Positions 1 through 12,010 of a stretch of DNA of 35,426 bases are shown here, piece by piece. A program made the position numbers and the translations under genes. The notes beneath the pieces are model-generated. The model was not told the DNA's origin. It made no database searches and worked only from the letters and a program-made list of their open reading frames with translations. This DNA comes from Sperchopsis tessellata (Eukaryota > Arthropoda > Insecta > Coleoptera > Hydrophilidae): positions 1 to 35,426 of the forward strand of contig JAWQRN010000167.1 in assembly GCA_033557685.1 (NCBI GenBank), in the 5' to 3' direction. Positions within the stretch are counted from its first letter, which is position 1. Each line of letters opens with the position of its first letter.

Positions 1-1250
1 AATCCAATCCTAAAAGAAAAATAAAGGACTGGTGACGCCTAAATATTGCAAAGTAGTTACTTTGAAGTTATTTCATATATGTATTAATACTGTATTAGTG
101 TTAGATATGAGGAGCTAGTAGGCAGGGATAACAACAGGCCTAAATATGGGATACGTACCGAAGATCGGATTCGGAATCCAAGCCTACAAAATCTTGTGCA
201 GTCTAGTGAGCGATTCGTAGAATTCATGTGAATATATCTCATTTATCTCTCTTACATCGAACCTCACGCACGGCATGTGGTTTTTAAATTCCATCACCTT
301 CAATAAATGTTACGAATGCTGAATTCCAAAGGCTTTTATTACAATTTTCAGTTTATTTATCTAAACAATGTATAATTTGACTCTAACAAGGTCCCATGCT
401 TCTTCTCCATGCTTGCTCTATCCAATTATTTTGTGGTTCAAGAGAGGAAAAACAATTAATAATTAAAAGACAAAAGTGTGAAAAACACACCTGTTTCGAA
501 ACTAATAAAAAGTTGAACACAAAGGAAGGATGTCCCTGGACGGACATGTTACTTGATAAAAACAATTAATTAGTCGCAAAATAATACGATTTCACTGCAA
601 AATACATTAAAACTTGCTCAGAGGTATTAGTTAACCTGACAAATAAACATGTGACCTCCAAGATGGTAGTAGGCACTATTTAAACAGCAACACAACAAAA
701 AATGACAGACGGTCAACTATGAACTCTTAGCATCAAAAATCCCCAATATACAGAAATGGTAATATTTAAACCAGTGTATAAAACAGGTAGGTAGACCAAA
801 AGGGTCAGAAAAACCAGAAAACAATGAATATTGATAAATTATGGCAAAAAAATCCCTCAAATTAGTAAAGCCAGAAATAGAGGGGCGACTTTAGTGATAG
901 TTTTAGTTAAACACACTTTCAAACAACAACTAAAAGAAAAAACTCCCAATTAAGGAAAGAAAAACTGTCAAGGTAACAAGAAAAGAAAACCATCATGCGA
1001 ACCAAAACAAAATATGCAGAACATAATGAAACCACATCTTTCTATTATCAAATTAGTGACTTATGGATTAATAAATTGCAACCTGGCAACAACACATGAG
1101 GGCCAATGGAAAACCACTATTTCAAAGTTACAAAATTATTTTTAGAACAAAGCTAATCACCCAATGGCAATAAACATTCAACTGTATTACAACAATCAGA
1201 ATTAAAAAAGGTAAACAGGAAATCTGCGACCAAAAAAGAAATAGGAGAAA
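1..1250. other. No gene recognised
   Basis: AT-rich DNA with frequent stops in all frames. The only open frames are about 60 codons and resemble no family I know. I see no terminal repeats or tandem array. It may be flanking DNA of the Penelope-like element that begins just downstream. Confidence 0.5.
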
Positions 1251-1264
1251 AGCATCATCTACCA

Positions 1265-1775
1265 TTTTCTATGCTTGTCTAGATCTCGACTCAAGCAAAG
1301 CTGAAAATATTATTAACACACCCTCTGTGTCACTTTTAAAATTCATGGATGTTTGTGAGGTTAAACATCCAGAACAGACACATTTTCAAAATCGGGAGGG
1401 TGGCCAGTGGAAATTGTGTGCACCACCAAACCACAAGAACTCTCTTTCAATTTTATATCAGATTTTTGCGAACAAATACGACCCTACCAACCTGAGGCCT
1501 GTTTATCAAACATAGGACAAATCACAACTGGGACAATGAACACTGTAGACAACTTCGCTTTTCAAAAGATGGGAAACTGGGTTCGAAAAAAACTGGTTAA
1601 CCAGGCTGATGTTTTTGTCAGCAATGAGGATGTTAAATTTCTTTAACATAAATTTGATTGTTGAAGAGAGCTCAGGTATACAAGGTAGCCCATATATGTT
1701 GGCAGGTTCATTTTGAATCAAGTCTGATTCAACCACCACAGGTTCAGTCCCATTAGCTTCATGGGCGACAACCAC
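1265..1775 (-). pseudogene. GIY-YIG endonuclease domain of the Penelope-like element
   Basis: The 89-codon piece (1506-1775) runs YGLPCIPELSS, then LKKFNILIADKN, then VVYSVHCPSCDLSYV. This is the linker and start of a Penelope GIY-YIG domain. It stops exactly where GQT should follow: two consecutive stop codons precede TGLRL, which point substitutions in GGA CAA would explain. A further small shift downstream leads into SDIKLKESS, then HTISTGHPPDFENVSVLDV (about 1350-1450), matching the conserved His and the DFENV-type block. More stops follow before about 1265. The endonuclease would nick target DNA in a live element; this copy cannot encode it. Confidence 0.8.
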
Positions 1776-1789
1776 AGGAGGGCGAGGTG

Positions 1790-3330
1790 AAGAAAATAGT
1801 AACTTATGAATAAGGAAACGAGGGTAAAAATTCTACACAAAATCTTCTGAAAGAAGTTTTAAATATGTTGGCAGGTAGGAACCATGGCAAATCCTAGTGA
1901 ATCTATCATTCAAACATAAAACCATATTTACTTTGTGTCGAAGGGGATGGTATATATGGTAATTCAGATATCTTCTAGAACTACATGGCTTCTGATACCA
2001 ATCACGTTTTATGGCATTTATTGGTATTGATACGGCATACCCTAGTGCCAAGAAATGGAACTGCGTTGTTAGTTTCTGTTTCAGTAGTGAAGCTAAGATG
2101 GAAATTATGAGTTAAATGTCTCCAAAACTAGGTCATTTGTATCAACATGTAGAGTAAAGGGAACTTAGATATAACATAGTGTAAGAGAGCATTCATACTG
2201 ATCTCAGTCAAAACGCCCTGAAACAAGAAGTAGGAAGAGGAGAAAATAAATTAAAAAAATTGGTAAATCACACGAACAATTGAGTTCAATCAGATTTCAA
2301 TATTCAACCAAAATCGACTTCACCAGGTCCAAAAGAATGTTGTGATATCACATCCAAAGAAACAACAACGTTATTGTCTGGAACAAAGAAATTATTCATT
2401 TTTTCAAGAAATTTAAAAGTATCCATGGTACGAAGAGAGATAAAACTTGAAAAAAGAAAGTATTTTTGAAAGGTAAATGGCTAAAGGCTGAGTGGGACAG
2501 TTGACAGAAGAAACAATTGATCGTAAAAGGTTGCCATCTTTGTGTGCTTTAGGCAAGCAATATAACTTAGTTGACACTGAGTTGTATACTGTTAGTTTTG
2601 AGGTATGTTCAACGGTAATAAACTGTTTGTCCTTGAGACGTTTTACCAAAGAATTGAAAATAGGGTCACTCTTAATTTGTACATAAGTGTTAGTATCATT
2701 TAATAATTGGTTATTTTGGTCTAAGTAATCCTGCTTGTTCATTACTACTGTCAAATTGCCTTTATCACACCTTGTTACTATTAAATCTGTATCATGTTTT
2801 AAAAAACTTCTTAAAGATCCACACAAAACCTCTGAATGTAATTTTTTTGAGTTGTTATTTGGCAAAAAATAGTTGCTAATAGAGTTGACAAGTTTTGCTC
2901 TATATAAATTTCATTCATCCATAGGCACAGCCCTTAAAATGGATTCAATATCGGCAAGATATTTATAGATTGGTATATTTTTAGGTCCCAATGATAGGCT
3001 AAATTTACGGCCTAATGACAGCAAATTATTAAAGTCGTAGGTATAACAGTATTGGTTAAGTTTTTTAACCATTTGTCAACACTTACAACGAGGCGGTTGC
3101 CAGGAGCTAAAAGATTATTAATTTTTTTGATATTCTGATTCTTAATACGGTCAAATAGTTTCTTGAAAAGCAACTTACGTCTATTACAATACTCAGAATA
3201 AATGTCAAAAGGAAACAAATTGGTTAGTGCATGTTTAAGTTCTAATATCTCGTGTTCAAATGATCACAAATTACGGTTAGTGATTGTAATCTCTAAACTT
3301 AATATATTTTCTTGCACTTTTCGTTATCTT
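1790..3330 (-). pseudogene. Penelope-type reverse transcriptase (broken)
   Basis: The family enzyme copies element RNA by target-primed reverse transcription. The N-terminal part (3012-3218) is charged and helical. After a frameshift comes LGRKFSLSLGPKNIPIYKYL (about 2945-3010). The longest open piece (2413-2865, 150 codons) holds VTRCDKGNLTVVMNKQDYL, LLNDTNTYVQIKSDP and CLPKAHKDGNLLRSIVSS, the early fingers and palm blocks typical of Penelope-like RTs. Just downstream VPDNNVVVSLDVIS (about 2345-2390) matches the block around the first catalytic Asp. The region expected to carry the second catalytic box (YVDD-like) reads only LHVDTND near 2120-2160, so the active site is degraded. The thumb segment DWYQKPCSSRRYLNYHIYHP (1833-2051) is well preserved in another frame. 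Confidence 0.85.
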
Positions 3331-3429
3331 GTCCATCGCCGGAGCAACAGCTGCTTCATTGACTAAATTTTTCAAGGCATTTACTTCTTGAGCAATATGT
3401 CTAGAGATGGCACTATTCGATCTGCATGT

Positions 3430-4140
3430 CAGCAAAAACAAATCGTCCATTTAAGAAAGAAGCCAGTTTACATTCCAATCTTGATAATCTCTTCATTTTC
3501 AACATTACAACCAGTCGGAACTTCCTCCTCCATACAAAATAAATTGGGATGTATATATAATTATTCTTTCCTTTTTTATACGCCTTCGTCGCCCTGAGCT
3601 CGCATTAAAAGAATTCCATTACAAGAAACGTTTACTAAAGGTCTGGTTATGTTATTTGGGAGATTAAAATTTTTGTAATTATACTCTTAGTTTGGGAATT
3701 ATATTTTGAGTCTTTGGTGGAAAGAAAATGGGATTATCCGTTTTAATAATTTTTAAACAAAATATAGGAAACAAAATCTCGGTTTCCAATATTCATTCTC
3801 AGCTCTTTTTTTCTGTTTAAATCACAAATAGACAATTTCTCTCTACCCGCCATTTTCGTCAACGATATTTTTTTTTTATATTTACACAATTTCACATGAC
3901 GGTTACTCAGTGTATTAAATATATTTTGTGTATAATCTCTCATGACAGAGCAATAATTTCATTTTGTAATTAGTTCTTTATCATATAGCCAAATTGGTTT
4001 AAACGTCGTTTAAGTTTGGAACATTTGGAGTCAAACTACTTAGATATTCTAAGCCTAAAGTCGTATGCTCGAAAACCTCGGACGACTTTCTCTCGAGTGT
4101 TTACATTAGGGAAATCCGATTATAACCCTACCACCATCGT
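3430..4140. other. No gene recognised
   Basis: AT-rich sequence upstream (minus-strand sense) of the Penelope-like element. Short open frames of 66-69 codons resemble nothing I know. A 5' pseudo-LTR of the element could lie here, but I see no matching copy at its other end. Confidence 0.4.
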
Positions 4141-4152
4141 CTCGAAGTTATA

Positions 4153-4400
4153 TTAACAACTTATGAAAACGTAATTCTCGTTAAGGGTGGACTGAGTTTT
4201 GCCATAGAGTTTCATAGACCTCTGTGCAGGCAGCAACATGAAAAGCACTCCCTTCAGAATATCGATCTGTTTACAAGGCGGCGTTGGTTGCTTTCCAACT
4301 TCGCCAACTACTTCTTGCGAACTAATAAAACTTAGCCTGCGGTCCCTACGACTTTTTTTAATACCTCCGCAGTTCACCAAGAAACTTTGCAGTTGCTCAA
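4153..4400 (-). other. GC-richer pocket with a 75-codon open frame of unknown origin
   Basis: The base composition of this stretch is clearly higher in G+C than the surroundings. The minus strand holds a 75-codon frame (4153-4380) starting MVNCGGIKKSRRDRRLSFIS and containing VGEVGKQPTPPCKQIDI. I do not recognise the family. It could be an exon fragment, the 5' part of a transposable element or chance. No splice sites or neighbouring coding blocks were found to decide between these. Confidence 0.25.
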
Positions 4401-6120
4401 CTATGCCCTAAGGAGATCGTGCAATTTTCCTCCAGTTTTAGATTTAAGACCCAATATAAATACGTTTATTACTACGTAACTTCAACTATTTTCATGTAAT
4501 CAGTAAAAATATCACAGTATTAGTCTATAACTATAAATACGAGCTTTCAGTAACACCGGTAACAGATATAATGCAGACAATTTCTTCATCACCTGTTTAT
4601 TTTTTCTTAACTTTTTTTCATAGCATACCAATTTATTAACTTTCTCATTATTCCCAAAACCCAAACCAATTTAACCTTCTCCATATTATATTCTGTATTA
4701 TTTATCTTAACGTATTTTTTTCTTTTAATTTTATTCAACGGCTTTTTTTGAATTAATGACCATCAAATTAACAATATCTAATGTAATTATGTACACTTTA
4801 AGTCTTGAAGCTTATATTATAGGGTTCTTCGTGAACAAGAAAACAATCATAATAGATCGGATAGTAAGAGACCCCAGTTTAGGAAATGATCCACATCCAC
4901 ACAATTAAACATTGACACAAATTTAGTTCTTAAATCAACCAGTAACATGAATTGAATAAGTAGATCACAGAAATTTGCACAAGTAGCTTTCCTACTTTAA
5001 GGATGTAAAAATTATAAGTATAAAATAAAATATAGCACTTACTTCGGTGGTACTAGCTGTGATGTATGTCAAAAGAACTCTGAAGTGACATAAATTAATC
5101 CTGTTATTAATGTGGCGATAAAGGAAAATTGTGTGAATAAAAACCAACTTATTTTAATTTGTTTTAATTAATATTTATTCTAAAAAGTAATATAACCTAA
5201 ATATTGTGCTCACGATGATTTTTTTCAGAAACTTTTATAGATGTAATCTAAATAAAACATGTGCATGAATATAAAAGGACTAATGAAGTAAACGTTAACT
5301 AAAGATATGTTTCTGGGAGAAACCCGTATAGACGCTCTGAAAAGTGGCGTTTCGTCCATTGCTGTAAAAGCATTATCTAAATGAGTGATCTTACTTAAAA
5401 AAAAACAATGTAGAGATATTACAACAAATTCACGAGCGATTGTTCAATAAGACACAGTAAAAACAGACAGCAAAAAAATGATTTAATTTCTCTTAAGCTA
5501 TTTAAGAATTTTCCAACTCCATAACTGGAATAGAACTTTCCATAATAAAAATAATTGCTTCAACAAGGATACATTTAGAAGCCATGACAATATTTGATCC
5601 ATATTTGCAAAGAACTGAACACTGCGCGGGGGTAAATACATGTCAAGACAAATTATTAACTATGATATATAAAAATAGTCCTCTTCGCCCGATATTAAAC
5701 GGTCTGCCCCAGATGCATTTGAAAAACATACACATCCCACCCTAAACGATAATTTAGAACAAACGTAGTATTACGCATACCTACCTCAATGTGATAAAAG
5801 TTTATTATCCCTTTCATATTTTTCTTGTTTCTTCTAAACCAGCAGCCGCTTGGTGTGCGGGTCTGTAGCTTGTATGCATAGTGGATTCTCGTACAATTTT
5901 TATTTTGTTTTATTCGGTGAAGTTGTTTTGTCTTTAAATATTACGACATTATTTCACTTGGTATCTTCAGTGTTCTCTAGAATCCTCATAGCACCTGTAT
6001 CATAACATTTACGCCCCTATTTATGTAATGTCTTATTCTAGTAATTCGTATGTGCTGTGGTACATTTCTAGTCTGACAAGTCATTTGTTGGATTTTTCTT
6101 CGGTTAACCCTTCAAGAGAT
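4400..6120. other. No gene recognised
   Basis: AT-rich DNA without open frames longer than about 60 codons, recognisable mobile-element motifs or clear tandem structure. Confidence 0.5.
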
Positions 6121-6149
6121 AAAATGAGGTGAAAGATGTTTTTCTGTTA

Positions 6150-6360
6150 ATTTAACTTTTCTGTTGCTATGGCCAATCACCGACAACAGGGATTAGGGAT
6201 TCCAACTGGAATATGGTTATTCTGTTTAACGTTGTCTCCATTTTCCTACAATACACGGGACCCACAATTTTACGTCCCTCCCGGAAGATGTCGATCAGTA
6301 AACTAATTCACCAATGATCAAGGTAGCTGTGAAAGATTTTGATGCAAAATATACAGAAAA
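6150..6360 (+). repeat. Dispersed repeat, copy A
   Basis: Beginning near TATGGCCAATCACCGACA and running through ACAGGGATTAGG, TTTAACGTTGTCTCCATTT, CTACAATACA and CGTCCCTCCCGGAAG, this stretch aligns in order with 7600-7815. Copy A lacks about 25 bp that copy B has after GGGATTAGG. Similarity extends weakly downstream to a shared GATGCA...AAATATAC block. Copy A contains an open frame of 46 codons beginning at its own ATG. Copy B is open for about 40 codons in a different stretch of the same block. I cannot name the family. Confidence 0.7.
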
Positions 6361-7590
6361 TAAATAAGTAATATACTAATGCGTTGCTATGCTGTTTCCT
6401 GTCTAAATTAAATATCTGTCGTGGATACTTTTGTATATATACTATATACAAAAACATTTACTCCTTTTATTACTTATTGTAAACTCTGTATTCGAACAAT
6501 TTGGCTTAACGACATATAAATTATAGCAGATTAAGATAAATTTTCTGATAAGTCTCCTTTTGTAATTTTAGTAAATAAAGCATAGACAATTACAACAGTA
6601 ATACTCCAAGAATACTCTAATACACAATACAATACATGAATGGGCTTGATACTGTTTATCTACATCAAATTGCACATTGTGTTATTGTTGATTACGTAGG
6701 AAACAATGGCATGTCGTGGTTCCAATAATAATGAAATTATGCATTATATAAAGGAAGCCTTTTCAATAATAATTGACCACGCAACTTTTCGATAGGCTGC
6801 GTAATGGCCTTGCGTGCATACATACTATGAAATAAATAGAACTGCCATGATGGGTATTACTGTACAAGCTTATTTGACCGTTACACCAATGTGTTTGTAG
6901 CGAATTAGGTTTTACCATATTCCTTAAAACCAAATCATTTTCTTAGAATATTTAGAAACAGTAGGAAAATGGTAAATTGGTTGTAACATAAAACATTAAA
7001 AACACATAATATATGTTGTAAATATACACAAATGTCCTACCAGCACACATAAATGTGTATTATGTGGGTAATCAGGGCTTATTTTGACCTCCTATAGTAC
7101 CATACATTTTTAAAAAATACAACTGGTTTTAATTTTTATAGAAATTTAAAGATATTGTTATTGGTTCGTATAAATGTATTATCAGGCAACCTTGTTATTC
7201 TACTTCTATTCTAGGATTAAATGGATGAATAAAACCAAGAATTAAAAATATATTCATTTCAGACGTTAAGGTCTTGACATCTCGAATTTTGTTAACATTT
7301 AGGTTTTTATAATGTACCCAAAATCTAAAATAGTGTAGAAATATTAAGTTGGTAATTATGTTAATAATCCGTTTATTTATAATTTGCGGGCTTTTGTCAA
7401 ATGTATTACAAAATGCCGACGTTTTTGTGTAAGCATTACCTCATAACCTAAAAACTTTACAATTATCCACAACATACACAAAATTTTAGTCATGAAGTAC
7501 TACCATGGAGCTAGCTTAAATGCCTGTATTTGAGATCCGAATTAGTCATGTATACTAAATGCTAATTTCAATATCAAAAAAATTAAATTT
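6361..7590. other. No gene recognised
   Basis: AT-rich DNA between the two copies of the unnamed repeat. It contains small imperfect palindromes (for example TTTTGTATATATACTATATACAAAA at about 6430 and ACACAT/ATGTGT near 7050) but no coding motifs. Confidence 0.5.
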
Positions 7591-7599
7591 CCTAAATTT

Positions 7600-7815
7600 G
7601 TTTGTGCTGTATTTCCGCTGATATGGCCAATTATTGACACTAGGGATTAGGCTACCTCACATGGGAATTTTTCGCATCCAATGTTCCAACTATAAGTATG
7701 TTATTTAACGTGCACGCAGTCTCCACTTACATACAATACAAGTTCGTCCCAGAAAGCGACCAAGACTGACTTAAACACAAAAGTGTTTTTTTAAAGATGC
7801 ACCAAATATACCTGT
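7600..7815 (+). repeat. Dispersed repeat, copy B
   Basis: This is the homologue of copy A (6150-6360) in the same orientation, about 1.45 kb away. Shared landmarks are ATATGGCCAATTATTGACA, CTAGGGATTAGG, TGTTCCAACT, TTTAACGTGCACGCAGTCTCC, ACATACAATACA and GTTCGTCCC. Copy B keeps the segment after GGGATTAGG that copy A lost. Two stops interrupt the frame at the start of the block. No terminal inverted repeats or polyA tail are visible, so its class is unknown. Confidence 0.7.
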
Positions 7816-8229
7816 CAAAGGCAAAATTAGAAATATATATAATAAAAAAATATTATAAGTAGAGATGTAAAATTTAAACTAATTTGGTAAAACTGACTCT
7901 TTTTGGCCAATTTGTATAGTAGTGCCACTTTACTTTGTTTTAAATTTAATCTTTTAATACCGAATATATACATGAGTATTCCTTCTCAACGTATAATTAT
8001 ATCTAGTTATTAAGTCACCATAACAAGGAAATACTTTTCAAGAATTTGTTGCTTTCTTGGCCGTACATGAATGTTTCCCATCATTTTGCGATACGTAGTA
8101 CGTTTCTGTCTTTAATATATTGACTTGGCCGGATTGCTTGATATTTGATTTTATCAAACCCATTCAAGTTTCGTCCTGTTATTTGTCAGTACAGATCAAG
8201 GACCTTGGTCTACGGCATTATATTTGCAT

Positions 8230-9212
8230 GCACACAGTAAATTCAAAATATCTATGAGCAAGCCACATCAAACGTTAAATTACATTTGGAAACGAAAACT
8301 TTTTGTGTTCAAAAAGACGTTAGACAAGGAGACACCATATCGCCGAAAATGCTCGTTGTCATTAGAGTATATATTACGAAAACTAAATTGGGAACAAAAG
8401 AACATTAAAGTGAAATGTCTTAGCCATTTGAGATTTGCAGATAATATCGTGTTATTTGCGCACACTATCGAAAAGCTCCAAGAAAGAATGATTGCTCTGG
8501 ATTCTGAAAGTAGGGATGTAGGGCTTAGGATGAATCTTAGTAAAACGAAAGTTATACTCAATGAGCTAGATATGCCAGCAAATGTGTACAGTGAGGGCAC
8601 ACTAATTGAAGCCGTAATATCATACATGTACTTAGGCCAGCTCATAACGATGTATGGAGATATTTCTTAAGAGATAGCGCGAAGAACAAAGGTCGCATTG
8701 AGTACAACTGAAAGTCTAAGCAACATATTTGAATAGTAGATGCCTTTTTGTTTGAAGAGTTTTAGATCAGAATTTTTTACTGTGATGACGTAAGTTAGTG
8801 CTACGTGGACATTAAAGGCCTCACATACACAGAAGCTCCAAATAATGCAAAGAAGAATTGAGAGGTACATGATGGGTTTGATAATTAGTGATGGAAAACG
8901 CTGTGCATAGATAGGAAGTGCGACTAAGGTCAGGGATGTCATGAGTACCGTAAAGACGCAACAGTTAAAATGAACAAGACATCTTGGAAGGCGAACAGAT
9001 CATAGATGGTCAAGGAAGTTAATCATGTGGGAACAAAGAGACAACATAAGACTAAGATGAAACCCAAATGACAGGTGGGACAGAGAACTCGGAAGTTGTT
9101 TGGGAGTCACGTGGATGAAAATGACGTACAGCCATCGTGAGTGGAAAGAATTTGGGAAGGCCTTCGCCCAGCAGTAGATGAATAAAGAAAGACTGATTAT
9201 GATGATGATATT
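8230..9212 (+). pseudogene. RTE-type LINE reverse transcriptase, 5'-truncated copy
   Basis: The frame first reads NIYEQATSNVKLHLETK, then VRQGDTISPKM at 8319-8351. After a frameshift near 8360 it continues with LEYILRKLNWEQKNIKV, CLSHLRFADNIVLFAH (8421-8463) and SRDVGLRMNLSKTKV, then YMYLGQLIT. These are RTE-clade RT blocks. The catalytic FADD box is FADN here. The C-terminal region (8670-9175) is still recognisable through stops: RHLGRRTDHRWSRKL, NDRWDRELG, HREWKEFGKAFAQQ. The 3' end at 9200-9212 is a short TTATGATGATGATA tail, as in insect RTE elements. The 5' side lacks the endonuclease and the first RT blocks, as expected from incomplete reverse transcription. Confidence 0.9.
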
Positions 9213-10690
9213 TATTTATTCGGTCGGTGTAGCCGACGTCCAATAACATATTTCATTATATAAAACATTATGTACATAAGAAAAATAGGATAAATGTTTT
9301 AAAAATGTCCAACGTAACAGATAGATATTAAACATATTCCTTAGTAGTCCGTTTGTAATCATTTTATATGGGTCACCAACAGTATTTTATCAAATTAAAA
9401 TAAAATTTGTGTTTATTGTTCTAATTTAATCCAAACATCTGAAAATTTCCATTTTACCGTAAATTTTTAGAGTTGCTATAAACATAGTTGTAAGGTGAAA
9501 CAAGATATTATAATTAACACAACATGCCTCTGTCCTAATTTTCGATTTTGCAACACACGTATTCTACTTACCACGTTTCACGTAGAACTATTATTTGTTT
9601 CAATGCAAATAAGTATGGGTGCTTTTGAATATATATTACAGAACAACTTATATTATAGACTAAATGGTACAGTAATTTTTAGAAATCAATTTTAAAATTG
9701 TGTGTACATTCTTAGTTATGAATAAACAATTTGCCTGCAAATCATATTTATAACTATATGATGATTATACAGGGCGATTATATTTTAATACAAAAGATAT
9801 GTGATGTTACAGTTTACAGTATGTAAAATTACTTAGAACAATGTAAGATTGTCCGTTACGTTTTGCCTAATAGTTTCCTTCTAAAATGATAAAGTTAATA
9901 ATATACAAAACCATACTTTTCCGAAATATTTTGCAATTTCTGAAAAATTTACACACTGCTAAAATTTAATCAACATCTAAACACCAACGCCGAATTATGT
10001 GTTTTGCATCCTTCTTGAAGGGGAGTAGTGATAAAGTGTTATCCTTATCAGAGCAGACTAACAAGCTGTTTTGCAACCGTGTTATCTAAGTCATTTTCAA
10101 AACAAATTTGATTTAGTATTATTTCAAATGTTTCATTAATGTATAAACAGTATTCATAAAAATATTAAAGAGGTAAAATCGGGCAAAACATGAAAAACCC
10201 AAATACGGAAATGTGCTTAGTGTGGTTGAAAGACCACAGTTTCTAAAGTCATTCGAAAGAATAAATACATTCCGTAGCGTATTTAACTGTGTGAATAATA
10301 ATGACTAATAATCAGCATTTTTGTGAGTAAGCTCTTTGCAAATTTCAAGCAACTTTCATATTATATTTTCATCATTATGCTAAAAAACTTTGGTATTACA
10401 GGAAATTTCGTTGCAAGACCACATTTCTTTGACGACAGTAGAAATTAATTATTATGTTAAGATTTTCTCAAAAATAAACCTACACAAAAAAACATAGTAT
10501 AATAACTAAAATTAGAAAATAAAAAAAAGAAACAAATATGTTAGTTACAATTAAAATACTGTCAAAGACTTCACTGCGAGAAAAAATTCTGCATATGAAA
10601 GCAAAATCGATGTGTTAAAGAACATATTCGCAAAAGTCGATTACTAAGAATTTATCGAATTTATTTCACCTTCCGCGTGCACTGTATGCA
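9213..10690. other. No gene recognised
   Basis: AT-rich sequence following the LINE tail. One 66-codon frame (9495-9695) has no recognisable motif. Nothing else stands out. Confidence 0.5.
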
Positions 10691-10820
10691 TACATTGAAA
10701 ATAACGTATGACAAAGCTTTTATTTCCAGTCACGTTTTTACAGCACATCGCAAAAATTGCTGGTCGCCGGAATTATAGAGCATACTCTCACAATACCATG
10801 AATCTGTTTCCATTTTACAG

Positions 10821-10875
10821 CTCAGGCTTCGAACAACGTAATAATTGTCTCTGCTTAAATAACCATACAAGAGCG
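10821..10875 (+). other. Possible small internal exon
   Basis: A strong 3' splice-site-like sequence, CTGTTTCCATTTTACAG, ends at 10820. A donor-like GCG|GTAAGAATC begins at 10876. Only one of the three frames is open across the 55 nt, reading SGFEQRNNCLCLNNHTRA. No partner exon was identified. A second acceptor-like site (TTTATTTCCAG) lies about 90 bp upstream. This is a pattern match only. Confidence 0.2.
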
Positions 10876-11544
10876 GTAAGAATCTGTTGAACATTACAGT
10901 TTGCGCTAAAATGTTTGCTTTGTAAACTCCCTCTACAGCATGACATTAACATATTTATTTCGGTTTCTGATAAATATGTGTGATCCGAGTCCCATGACAT
11001 ATTTAATAACATATTAGATCTCATGTACATGAAAAAAAATATATATATTAAATCCATAAGGTATCCGTTCCCATTCCATATGGTCTCTCAACAGTTTTTT
11101 TTTTTAACATTCCAAAATCAAATTTCTCTTTAGACTAAGATTAATCCAAATTTATCAAAATTATAAATATCAAGAAACATTTTTACATACCAATTTAACA
11201 GATGTTATAAAGATGATGATAAGCCTGTTAAAGTAAATAATTATAGTTTCCGTGGTCAACAGTTTGAAAAACTCTTTGTCGTTTAAGTTCTGAGAACGTT
11301 TTTATAGCATATTTTGAAAGATGCCTAAACACCGGAATGAACGCTGCATATGGTACGTTTAGATAATCTCACTTTTTACAATATTCTATACAAACGTATT
11401 CGGAATTAAAACGACAAAACTCTTCCACGCCGATGAACACGGAGGCAACAATTATTTAATATCATATGAGTATTTGCTGACATCATTATTATATATGTGT
11501 ACACAATATTTCCTTTGATAAATGTTAATAAATAGACTAATTTC

Positions 11545-11643
11545 CAAATTTCATCGTTCAGAGATGTTGCACTTGTAAATAGAGTAATTACCATATCCCT
11601 TCTCATACCGTTTACTTTAATTTTCAAATTTCATCGTTCAGAG
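11545..11643 (+). repeat. Two-copy 19-bp direct repeat, 80 bp apart
   Basis: CAAATTTCATCGTTCAGAG occurs perfectly at 11545-11563 and again at 11625-11643, each preceded by TTT. The second copy is followed within a few bases by a perfect 7-bp hairpin, CGCACAA-GTA-TTGTGCG (11648-11664). It looks like a short duplication, origin unknown. Confidence 0.8.
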
Positions 11644-11769
11644 GAAGCGCACAAGTATTGTGCGAAACACCAACATTTATATTTTCGCACGAATCCCCCT
11701 ATTTTCCAGACAGAGTAGCTACTAGCATCATTTATCATAATATCAAACGCACTTGTTAATTTCCAATGC

Positions 11770-12010
11770 AGGCGAGGCGTAAAGACGGGGCTAACGAGTG
11801 CCTATCGAGCGGCATCCACAAAACGAGCTGATACTAACGACGTAAAGCATGGCTGGTTGGCTGGCCAGGCGCTATTTCAGGGTGCAGACCGATTGTAAAA
11901 ACCAACAATCAACTACCAATTATTGGATGCTGCCTTCGGCGCAGTATGGTCTACAGAGAATATCGTTAATAGAGTAAATATTGCCAAACTGATGAGTTTT
12001 CGGAGGTGGT
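11770..12010 (+). other. GC-rich pocket with overlapping open frames
   Basis: This stretch is much richer in G+C and CpG than its surroundings. An acceptor-like TTAATTTCCAATGCAG ends at 11774. Downstream, one frame is open for about 42 codons (from RGVKTGLTSAYRAASTKR). A second, starting at ATG 11849, is open for about 42 codons (MAGWLARRYFRVQTDC). I recognise neither. It could be an exon, a regulatory element or old mobile DNA. Confidence 0.25.

Larger units (their letters stand above)
1260..3420 (-). mobile_element. Penelope-like retroelement, decayed copy
   Basis: Reading the minus strand from about 3420 to 1260 gives, in order, an N-terminal helical region, a Penelope-type reverse transcriptase and a C-terminal GIY-YIG-type endonuclease. 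This is the order expected of EN-containing Penelope-like elements. The pieces lie in several frames, separated by frameshifts (for example near 3030-3045 and near 2010-2020) and by in-frame stops. The total of about 2.1 kb is close to the coding length of the family, so the copy is nearly full-length in coding content but dead. I could not identify the flanking pseudo-LTRs or a hammerhead ribozyme core. Boundaries are approximate. Confidence 0.85.

Noticed and set aside
8280..8645. 121-codon minus-strand frame
   Set aside because: It is antisense to clear RTE reverse-transcriptase blocks on the plus strand, so it is a shadow frame.
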